The notes under the pieces are model-generated. The model was not told the origin of the DNA. It searched no databases and worked only from the letters and a program-made list of their open reading frames with translations. Shown piece after piece: positions 1 through 6,860 of a DNA stretch of 6,860 nt; position 1 is the first letter of the stretch, and every line of letters begins with the position of its first letter. This stretch comes from an uncultured Pseudomonadota bacterium (GTDB lineage Bacteria; Lernaellota; Lernaellaia; Lernaellales; Lernaellaceae), in contig CALBTQ010000444.1 in NCBI GenBank assembly GCA_937967875.1, forward strand, positions 1 to 6,860. The letters run 5' to 3'. The translations under genes were made by a program, and so were the position numbers.

Positions 1-42
1 CCGAGATCTACACTCTTTCCCTACACGACGCTCTTCCGATCT
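1..42 (+). other. Illumina TruSeq/P5 adapter contamination at contig edge
   Basis: These 42 bases match the 3' part of the Illumina TruSeq universal (P5/read 1) adapter, recognised from memory. They contain ACACTCTTTCCCTACACG followed by the read-1 primer end GCTCTTCCGATCT. Genuine genomic sequence begins at 43, where the reading frame of the minus-strand sulfatase-fold gene is still well conserved in style (residues MGFGYE at 60-43). This is not biology of the organism. By chance the adapter has no stop codon in that gene's frame, so an automatic gene caller would add 14 false residues (beginning RSEERRVGKE) to the protein. Confidence 0.98.
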
Positions 43-1272
43 CTCGTAGCCGAAGCCCATTTCCCAATCGTCTTTGCTTTCCTCGTGGCTCTGGTAGGGC
101 ATGTGCACGTCCATGTAATGCACCCAGAGGAAAAATCGCTGGTCGCGCAGCTTCGGCAGGCGCTTGATCGCCCGGTCGGTCATGACCTTAGCGCTGTAAT
201 CGTCGTAGCCGCCGTAGAACCACAGCGCGATCGCCTTGGCGATCAGCGAACCCTGAATCGGCGCGAGCCATTGCGGCGAGCCGGTGTGCTCGTAATAGTT
301 GAAGCCGCGATCGAAGGCCAGTTCCGCCTGCAAAAACGGATTGGTCACCACCGCTTCGGTGCGATAGCCGTGCGCCGCCAGATGCTCGGCCAGCGTCGGA
401 TACGAACCGTAGAGCGTGCAGACCTTCGTCAGCCGCAGCGCGCTCGGATAATGCCCGGAGTGGATCGACGCGAAACTCGGGCCCGTCCACGGGCTGGGCG
501 CCATTGTGTGCTCGTACACCACGCCTTCCCGCGCCATTTGCGCGGCGGCCGGAGTTTTCACTTCCGTCGCGCCGTAGGGCTCCAGCCGGTCGGCCCGCAG
601 CGTGTCGACCGTGATCAGCAAAATGTTCGGCGCGTCGGCGCTCGCCTGACCGACCACGGCCACTTCGCCGGCAGGGCGCTGCATCGGCCACGCCTGTCCC
701 AGCGCGATCAGCGCGAGGCAGACGATCATCAGCGCGTAACCGGAGCGGTTGAAGAACCGTCGGGCGCGCGCGGGCACGTACTTCAACGCAAAGCGCAGCG
801 CCAGCCAGATCAGCAACGACAGCCCGACGGCTCCGCTCGTGTATTTGAGGTTGGTTAGGTACAGCGGCGTTTCCGATTCTTCCCAGAACTTGGTCGCCAT
901 CTTGATGCGCGTCAGGGCCAGCAACCCGAGGCTCAGACCGAAGGCCAGGCCGATGGCCGTCAGTTGCGGCGCGCGGTCGCGGTCGGGGTAGGGGCGGTTG
1001 ATCGCGTAGCGCAGCACCTTCTTCAGCGGCAGACCGAGCGCCGCCGGCAGCGCGGTCACCGCGTAAAACAACACCGTGTAATGGGCGAAAACGAACAGCG
1101 TCTGTAGGATCTTGTTGAGCCACAGCGCGTCGGTGAACCGCGCCATGAACAGTTCGCCGCTGAACGCCGCGTTGAGCGCCGCGAAGATCGCCGCAATCAG
1201 CGTAGCGCCGATGCTCGCCAGGTGAATGCGTTGCAGCGGATGCAAAACGGCAAATTTTCTCTCGTCAGTCAC
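43..1272 (-). CDS. Membrane-anchored sulfatase/alkaline-phosphatase-superfamily enzyme, 3'-truncated
   Basis: There are 410 codons from a GTG start to the point where adapter begins; the C-terminal part is missing. The N-terminal half has about five hydrophobic helices (near residues 17-37, 57-79, 105-121, 146-162 and 178-194). Basic residues in the loops at 84-100 and 164-176 put the N-terminus inside and the catalytic domain outside the membrane. The sulfatase-type domain starts near 214 with PNILLITVDTLRADR, where D223 is the expected metal ligand. It continues with SPWTGPSFASIHSGHYP (260-276) and WVHYMDVHMPY (383-393), both typical of the superfamily. At the nucleophile position (CxPSR in true sulfatases) there is T263-G-P-S, so formylglycine cannot form. 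A phosphoesterase or phosphoglycol-transferase-like activity is therefore as likely as sulfate-ester hydrolysis; the substrate is unknown. GTG at 1272 is chosen because GGGAGG lies 5 bases upstream. An in-frame ATG at 1302 lacks a good ribosome site. The gene lies 69 bases downstream of the pentapeptide gene on the same strand. Confidence 0.9.
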
Positions 1273-1277
1273 GCAGG

Positions 1278-1294
1278 CCTCCCGAAGCCGGGAG
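1278..1294 (-). promoter_or_regulatory. Shine-Dalgarno site inside a perfect hairpin before the sulfatase-fold gene
   Basis: On the minus strand the ribosome-binding sequence GGGAGG (1283-1278) lies 5 bases before the GTG start. Most of it forms the 3' arm of a perfect 6-bp stem, CTCCCG-GCTT-CGGGAG (1294-1279). The stem would hide the ribosome site when folded and could lower translation or make it conditional. It is not followed by a T-run, so it is not a rho-independent terminator. A 6-bp GC-rich stem can arise by chance in DNA of this composition. The regulatory role is inference; the site itself supports the choice of GTG over the upstream ATG. Confidence 0.5.
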
Positions 1295-1306
1295 TGTGCC
1301 ATTTCC

Positions 1307-1319
1307 GACCCGATGGGTC
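1307..1319. repeat. Short inverted repeat GACCC-gat-GGGTC
   Basis: This is a perfect 5-bp inverted repeat with a 3-base spacer in the 69-base gap between the pentapeptide gene and the sulfatase-fold gene, 12 bases from the SD-containing hairpin. Neither strand has a T-run after it, so it does not look like an intrinsic terminator. It could be a small operator half-site pair or an mRNA hairpin between two co-transcribed genes. Chance is also plausible. Confidence 0.35.
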
Positions 1320-1341
1320 AAATCTCCGTTGAAAAACAAAA

Positions 1342-1755
1342 TCAAAAAATGAGCAGGGCCTTCAACCGCGGCCAGCCGCCGGCCAAGAGGAAAACACCCG
1401 CCGCCAGGGCCGCGCCCAACAGCAACGGACCCCAGAGCGCGCGCCGTGGTTTGTCGACCAGTGCGCCGCTTCGTTCCAGCAGGGCGATCTCCGCCGGGCG
1501 CAGTCCGCGGCAGCGAATGAACCGCGTGCCGCGCAGGTCGGCGCCGGTAAAAACGTTTTGCGTAAAGCGGCAGCGTTCGAAAACGGTTTCGCGCAAGGCG
1601 CAGCCGGCGAAATTGTTTTGCTTGAACCGGCAGCGAACGAACGTGGCGGCGCGCAGATCGTCGGGAAAGTCCGTGCGAAAAAATATCTGGTTTTCCAACC
1701 GTCCGCCGTCCGCCAGTTGCGCCGCCGAAATGTTCGTTCGGTCCTTTGCCGGCAA
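1342..1755 (-). CDS. Pentapeptide-repeat protein with C-terminal membrane anchor
   Basis: A 137-residue protein. Leu or Phe recurs exactly every fifth residue from L34 to F79 (L34, F39, F44, F49, L54, F59, F64, F69, L74, F79), which is the signature of pentapeptide repeats forming a right-handed quadrilateral beta-helix. About ten pentapeptides give only about 2.5 turns, fewer than in DNA-mimic proteins such as MfpA or Qnr. Residues 34-83 form a 20-residue higher-order repeat (described separately). A basic stretch (102-105, KPRR) precedes one hydrophobic helix (about 107-126), so the repeat domain is probably cytoplasmic and tethered to the inner membrane by its C-terminus. The start is TTG: AAGGAG (1770-1765) lies 9 bases upstream and no in-frame ATG or GTG is suitably placed. 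It is transcribed away from the 106-residue membrane protein and towards the sulfatase-fold gene. Molecular function is unknown; family members range from topoisomerase inhibitors to scaffold proteins. Confidence 0.85.
   Translation of the reverse strand: MPAKDRTNISAAQLADGGRLENQIFFRTDFPDDLRAATFVRCRFKQNNFAGCALRETVFERCRFTQNVFTGADLRGTRFIRCRGLRPAEIALLERSGALVDKPRRALWGPLLLGAALAAGVFLLAGGWPRLKALLIF
1507..1656 (-). repeat. In-gene 60-bp tandem repeat encoding 20-residue units
   Basis: Inside the pentapeptide gene, two full 60-base units and one half unit follow each other (1656-1597, 1596-1537, 1536-1507). At protein level the pattern is L-R-x3-F-x-R-C-R-F-x-Q-N-x-F-x-G-x2, seen at residues 34-53, 54-73 and, in part, 74-83. 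Twenty residues equal one complete turn of a four-sided pentapeptide helix, so identical residues stack in each turn: Cys 42/62/82, Asn 47/67 and Thr 57/77 on inward positions. The DNA copies have diverged, so the duplication is not recent. Confidence 0.75.
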
Positions 1756-1768
1756 AACCGCTCGCTCC

Positions 1769-1797
1769 TTGGAAATCGTTTTCGGATTCGTTATAAA
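1769..1797 (+). promoter_or_regulatory. Candidate sigma70 promoter for the 106-residue membrane protein
   Basis: TTGGAA (1769-1774) and TATAAA (1792-1797) are separated by 17 bases, a good sigma70-type arrangement, and point at the gene starting at 1847 (leader about 43 bases). The -35 hexamer overlaps the ribosome-binding sequence of the divergent pentapeptide gene. The call rests on hexamer similarity and position only. Confidence 0.5.
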
Positions 1798-1817
1798 TGG
1801 CCTACGGGAAAATACAA
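1790..1817 (-). promoter_or_regulatory. Candidate promoter for the pentapeptide gene
   Basis: Read on the minus strand, TTGTAT (1817-1812) and TATAAC (1795-1790) are 16 bases apart and face the TTG start at 1755, giving a leader of about 28 bases. The -10 element overlaps that of the plus-strand promoter through the palindrome TTATAA (1791-1796), so the two promoters would compete for polymerase. The -35 match is moderate. Confidence 0.4.
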
Positions 1818-1846
1818 CAAACGATCCGCACGGGAAAGGGCGCGCG

Positions 1847-2167
1847 ATGGATTTCGATGCCTTGCATCTTTTGTTCTATGTGGCCATCGGTCTGACGTTG
1901 GCCGTGGTGGCGTTTGCCGTGCTCAAGATCGCCTTCCGCAACGTGCCGTTGTGGCTGTTCGAATTGTGGCCGCACATCCTGGGATTGGTCGGCGCGGCGG
2001 TCGTTTTCTGGCTGTTCAAATGGCAGTGGGCGCTGGTTGTGCTGGGCATCGGCCTGGCCCTCGGCTTCAGTTGGTCGGCCGCCCTCGATCATGCGCGCAA
2101 ACGCGGACGCGAACACAGCCGCCTTGAGCGTGCGCACTACGCGCTGATCAAGTGGGCGCAAAAATAA
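1847..2167 (+). CDS. Small integral membrane protein of unknown function
   Basis: A 106-residue protein that I do not recognise. It shows three hydrophobic segments (about residues 8-29, 40-57 and 61-79), with basic K27/R31 after the first and a strongly charged, basic tail from 81 to 106 (DHARKRGREHSRLERAH). This predicts a three-helix inner-membrane protein with a soluble C-terminal tail, probably cytoplasmic. It is rich in Trp (W36, W41, W55, W59, W61, W76, W103), mostly near predicted membrane borders. ATG at 1847 is chosen because GGGAAAGGG ends 6 bases upstream and a sigma70-like promoter lies at 1769-1797. The same frame stays open upstream to 1226, but that part is low-complexity and lies opposite two real minus-strand genes. 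Its stop is only 8 bases from the stop of the convergent cyclase gene. Confidence 0.75.
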   Translation: MDFDALHLLFYVAIGLTLAVVAFAVLKIAFRNVPLWLFELWPHILGLVGAAVVFWLFKWQWALVVLGIGLALGFSWSAALDHARKRGREHSRLERAHYALIKWAQK

Positions 2168-2175
2168 CGTAGGAT

Positions 2176-4302
2176 TTATTTCGTCAGATCCCGCGCGTGC
2201 ACCACGCGGTTGCGGCCGCCTTGCTTGGCCGCGTACAGCGCCTGGTCGGCCAGGTCGATCAGCGACTGCTTCTGGTCGGCGTTGTCGGGGAACGTCGCCA
2301 CGCCCATGCTCACGGTCACCTGCAACTTGCCGCTGGGATACTCCGTCACCGCCTCGGCGATCTCCTTGCGCACGCGGTTGGCGAATTTGACCGCGCCTTT
2401 CTCGTCGGTGCCCAGCAGCACCAACGCGAATTCCTCGCCGCCGTAGCGCGCCGCCAGGTCGTTTTGCCGCACGCTGGTGCACAGCAGCCGCGAGACGGTC
2501 CGCAGCACCATGTCGCCCACCGGATGCCCGTAAGTGTCGTTGACGTTCTTGAAGTGATCGATGTCGGCGATCACCAGGCTGATCTTGATCGGAATGCGCT
2601 TGGTGCGCATCAGTTCGCGGTCGAGCCACTCCTGGAAGAAACGGTGGTTGAAGCAGCCGGTCAGACCGTCGGTGGTCGCCATTTGCTCCATCGCCGCATG
2701 TACGTTCGCGTTTTCCAGCGCGGTCGCCGCCTGCACCGCCAGCACCTCGAAGAGTTTGATCTCGTGGCTGGTGAACGCCTCGGGCTCCTTGACGCCGAAC
2801 ACCAGCAGGCCGGTGACGAAATTGCGCCGGATCAACGGCAGGCACAGCAGGCTCTCCAGCCCTTTCATCGGCAACTCGTTGCCGATCACCGGCCGCCGGC
2901 GCTCCATCTTGCCCAGGCGCTCGCGCAGGCGCGGATAATGCAAATAGTTCTTCGCGCCCACCACCCAGCCGACGAGGCTCTCGTTGATCTTGAACGTCGC
3001 GCCCAGCCACTTGTCTGGATCCAGCCCGGCCACCGCCTGCACCAGCCCAGTGCCCAGGTCGGTGTCCACGCGCACCAGCACGCTGTAATCGTAGGGCATG
3101 ATCGCCTGGCCCGATTCCAGAATCACGCGGCTGACCGTCTCCAGGTCGATCGACGAGCCCAGCTTCTTGATGATGTCGTAGAAGGCGTAGATTTCGATCT
3201 TCTCCGCCGCGATGTGCCGCACCTCGCGCTCGCGGTTCACCGCGTCCACCGCCAGCCGGGCCATGCGCTCCAGGAACTGCTCTTCCTCCGGCGCGAAGTG
3301 GTAGGGGCGGCGATGGTCGACCGCCAGCACGCCGACGATCCGGTTGTGCTCGTACAGCGGCACGGCCAGCACCGCGCGCGGCGGCGCGCCCCAGGGCCGG
3401 TGGCGTCGCTGCCGCGTAAAACGCCCGATGTCCTCGATCGCCAGACTCGTCCGCTCGGTGACGACCTTCATCAACGCCGTGTCGGAAACGTCGTCGCCCA
3501 TCGCGTCGCGCGGCGGCTTTTCCTCCGAGGAGATCGCCCGCACGATCAATGCGTTGTGCTCTTCGTTGGTGAAGGCGATCAGGCACGTGTGCGCCACCAT
3601 CGCCCGCTTGGCGATCTCCGCCATGTCGCCCAGCAGCCGATCGATCTGAATCAGCGCGCCCACGTCGGCCTTGGTCACTTCCTCTTTGCTCAGCGCGCTC
3701 ACGTCGATGTCCCGCCGCCGCGCCAGTTCTTCCGCGTCGCTGGTCAGGCGGTACAGCGTCCGCTGCGCCCGTTGCACACGCTCGCGCGCCACCTTGATGT
3801 ACAGTCCGATCGTCAGCGTGAACACCAGGCTCAGCCCGATGGCCGTGGCGAAGTTGTGCCAGGCGTCGATCAACGTGCCCAGCCACCACGCGTTGAGCGC
3901 CAGCGAGCCCAGCCCGACGAAGGTCAGCAGCAATCCGGCCGGGAAACCGGTGAAGGCCACGGTCAGTCCCGTCAGCAGATAAAACGTGGGAAACAGCGGT
4001 CCGGCGATGCCGCCCGTGGCCTGGATGACCGTCAGGGCGATCAGCATGATCAGCAACGACAGCTCGATGCGCGTGGGGCCGCTGAAAATCGCCGCCTCCG
4101 AGAGCGTCGCGTAGGCCAGCCGCCAGGCGGTGAAGAACACGAACAGGCCGAACACGGCCAGTTGGGCGAGGGAAGGGCCGCCGTTGGAAACGATGGTGGC
4201 GGAGAAAAAGTCGAAAACGATCAACGCCAGATAACCCGCGCCGATGAAAAAGGCGTGGGAGCGAATCAACCACGAAATGAATTTGCTGAAAACGTTGCCC
4301 AC
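2176..4302 (-). CDS. Membrane GAF-GAF-GGEEF diguanylate cyclase
   Basis: A 708-residue c-di-GMP synthase (two GTP to cyclic di-GMP). Order: about six membrane helices (residues 12-171), a short helical linker rich in Arg and Glu (172-205), two GAF-type sensor domains (about 214-358 and 385-530), then the GGDEF domain (about 536-705). The catalytic site is intact: metal-binding D580/D582 in IADIDHFKNVND, and the signature GGEEF at 621-625. The inhibitory I-site RxxD (R612-Q-N-D615) sits exactly five residues before GGEEF, so product feedback is expected. No EAL or HD-GYP phosphodiesterase domain follows. The signal sensed by the GAF domains is unknown. The GTG start abuts the stop of the upstream ftsB-like gene, with GGTGGAG (4317-4311) 8 bases before it, so translation is probably coupled. 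Another minus-strand frame is open over 1802-4273 but encodes an Arg/Gly/Ala-rich sequence without domains. Confidence 0.95.
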   Translation of the reverse strand: MGNVFSKFISWLIRSHAFFIGAGYLALIVFDFFSATIVSNGGPSLAQLAVFGLFVFFTAWRLAYATLSEAAIFSGPTRIELSLLIMLIALTVIQATGGIAGPLFPTFYLLTGLTVAFTGFPAGLLLTFVGLGSLALNAWWLGTLIDAWHNFATAIGLSLVFTLTIGLYIKVARERVQRAQRTLYRLTSDAEELARRRDIDVSALSKEEVTKADVGALIQIDRLLGDMAEIAKRAMVAHTCLIAFTNEEHNALIVRAISSEEKPPRDAMGDDVSDTALMKVVTERTSLAIEDIGRFTRQRRHRPWGAPPRAVLAVPLYEHNRIVGVLAVDHRRPYHFAPEEEQFLERMARLAVDAVNREREVRHIAAEKIEIYAFYDIIKKLGSSIDLETVSRVILESGQAIMPYDYSVLVRVDTDLGTGLVQAVAGLDPDKWLGATFKINESLVGWVVGAKNYLHYPRLRERLGKMERRRPVIGNELPMKGLESLLCLPLIRRNFVTGLLVFGVKEPEAFTSHEIKLFEVLAVQAATALENANVHAAMEQMATTDGLTGCFNHRFFQEWLDRELMRTKRIPIKISLVIADIDHFKNVNDTYGHPVGDMVLRTVSRLLCTSVRQNDLAARYGGEEFALVLLGTDEKGAVKFANRVRKEIAEAVTEYPSGKLQVTVSMGVATFPDNADQKQSLIDLADQALYAAKQGGRNRVVHARDLTK

Positions 4303-4608
4303 TTAGGGCTCTCCACCTTCTTCTTTCGGGAACACGAAAAGCGTTTCGTCTTTACGGATCATGCCCATTTGCTTGCGAATGACCTTCTCCAGCGCTTCCG
4401 GATTGGATTCGAGCTTTTCAATTTCCAATTGCAGCGAGTTTTTCGCTTCCTCCAATTGCATGATCTGCTTTTCCAGCTTGGCCTTTTCCCGTTTCAGTTG
4501 GCGTACATGCAACAGTCCGTTGGATCCGAACAGCAGGTAGAACACGGCTAAAATCAGTATGCCGATCACTGCATAAAACTTGATTTTCGATCGTTGTTCG
4601 GATGCCAT
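4303..4608 (-). CDS. ftsB: FtsB/DivIC-type septum formation initiator
   Basis: A 101-residue bitopic protein, close to the usual FtsB length of about 100. A basic N-terminus (R6, K8, K10) precedes one membrane helix (about 11-28). A coiled coil with heptad Leu/Ile follows (about 34-67, e.g. L38, L45, I49, L52, L59, I63, L66). The C-terminal segment NPEALEKVIRKQMGMIRKDETLFVFP (69-94) matches the end of the FtsB/DivIC family, where the helix leads to a Glu-rich tail. In known systems this protein joins FtsL and FtsQ in the periplasm and helps activate septal wall synthesis by FtsW/FtsI. The start is ATG; the ribosome site is weak (TAGGG, 5 bases upstream). It is the first gene of an operon with the diguanylate cyclase. 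Telling FtsB from DivIC depends on lineage and cannot be settled here. Confidence 0.88.
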   Translation of the reverse strand: MASEQRSKIKFYAVIGILILAVFYLLFGSNGLLHVRQLKREKAKLEKQIMQLEEAKNSLQLEIEKLESNPEALEKVIRKQMGMIRKDETLFVFPKEEGGEP

Positions 4609-4638
4609 GTCGACCCTATATGTTGATAGTTTTCGGGA

Positions 4639-4667
4639 ATGCTAGCACATAACTTGATAAAAATGAA
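4639..4667 (-). promoter_or_regulatory. Weak candidate extended -10 promoter for the ftsB-cyclase operon
   Basis: On the minus strand, TGC-TAGCAT (4647-4639) resembles an extended -10 element. A poor -35 (TTCATT, 4667-4662) lies 17 bases upstream. It is about 30 bases before the ftsB start and lies in AT-rich DNA, where weak matches are frequent. Treat it only as the likely promoter zone. Confidence 0.3.
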
Positions 4668-4744
4668 TAATTACGCCAGAAACAATCGTGCCGAGCATTC
4701 ATCGGACATGCGGGGATTTTTCAGGAACGATACGTCGTCTATTC

Positions 4745-4825
4745 TCAGTGCCACAGTCGGTGCATCAGGAACAGCGAGAACAGAAGCACCGAGATCAAGC
4801 CTGCATTGACCGCCATTTCACCCAT
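4745..4825 (-). CDS. Candidate 26-residue single-helix membrane microprotein
   Basis: A short frame: ATG at 4825, TGA ending at 4745. The protein begins MGEMAVNA and continues GLISVLLFSLFLMHRLWH, one hydrophobic helix (about residues 8-22) with a basic/aromatic end. AGGGG lies 6 bases before the ATG. An in-frame TAA two codons upstream rules out a longer protein. About three quarters of its third codon positions are G or C, like the real genes here, while the flanking spacer is strongly AT-rich; this argues for coding. I do not recognise a family. Size and shape are those of small membrane proteins that modulate larger membrane complexes. It lies upstream of and co-directional with ftsB, 136 bases away. 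The second ATG at 4816 could also be the start. It could still be chance. Confidence 0.45.
   Translation of the reverse strand: MGEMAVNAGLISVLLFSLFLMHRLWH

Positions 4826-6860
<2,035 letters not shown>

Noticed and set aside
188..1123. Long minus-strand frame of 311 codons
   Set aside because: Arg/Gly/Ala-rich, no domains; it is out of frame with the clear sulfatase-fold protein on the same strand.
1802..4273. Minus-strand frame of 823 codons, longer than the cyclase
   Set aside because: Low-complexity Arg/Asp/Gly/Ala composition from a high-GC shadow frame; the adjacent frame carries intact GAF and GGEEF domains.
2197..4551. Plus-strand frame of 784 codons antisense to the cyclase and ftsB
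   Set aside because: His/Arg/Gln-rich with no recognisable domain; mirrors codon bias of the real minus-strand gene.
4691..4723. Possible plus-strand terminator (broken stem followed by ATTTTT)
   Set aside because: The stem has only 4 contiguous pairs with an internal mismatch, and no plus-strand gene upstream needs it.
4663..4809. Plus-strand frame of 48 codons (MNNYARNNRAEH...) in the spacer
   Set aside because: No ribosome site, no hydrophobic or structured pattern, and it is antisense to the better-supported microprotein.

Overview
The window looks like one contig from a high-GC bacterium with short intergenic gaps. Both end genes are cut off, and the first 42 bases are Illumina library adapter, so the left edge is a sequencing or assembly artefact. 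The gene set (FtsB/DivIC-type division protein, NAD-dependent DNA ligase, multi-GAF diguanylate cyclase, polytopic sulfatase-fold enzyme) is chromosomal and mostly housekeeping. The style suggests a diderm, deltaproteobacteria-like or uncultivated lineage. That placement is an impression from the proteins, not a search result. I see no mobile element, CRISPR array, rRNA or tRNA.

Layout. (1) 1-42 is adapter. (2) 43-1755 holds two genes on the minus strand: a small pentapeptide-repeat protein with a C-terminal membrane segment, then 69 bases later a membrane-anchored alkaline-phosphatase/sulfatase-superfamily enzyme whose 3' part is missing. (3) 1756-1846 is a divergent control region with promoter-like elements on both strands that share a TTATAA core. 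(4) 1847-2167 on the plus strand encodes an unrecognised 106-residue, three-helix membrane protein. It ends 8 bases from the end of a convergent operon. (5) 4608-2176 on the minus strand is a two-gene operon: an FtsB-like septum protein and, with no base between stop and start, a 708-residue membrane-GAF-GAF-GGEEF diguanylate cyclase. (6) 4609-5132 is a conspicuously AT-rich spacer. It holds a candidate 26-codon membrane microprotein on the minus strand, whose GC-rich third codon positions contrast with the surrounding DNA, and promoter-like elements in both directions. (7) From 5133 to the right edge is ligA, 576 codons, lacking the last part of the HhH domain and the BRCT domain.

How the genes may work together. 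The firmest inference is the tight coupling of an FtsB-like divisome protein to a c-di-GMP synthase with an intact active site and an intact inhibitory I-site. It suggests co-expression of division and c-di-GMP signalling. The pentapeptide protein and the sulfatase-fold enzyme may share a transcript, but their functions do not obviously connect. I find no clear evidence of a wholly new defence or mobile system. The observations most worth following are the microprotein, the one-turn 20-residue repeat of the pentapeptide protein, the ftsB-cyclase coupling and the overlapping divergent promoters.
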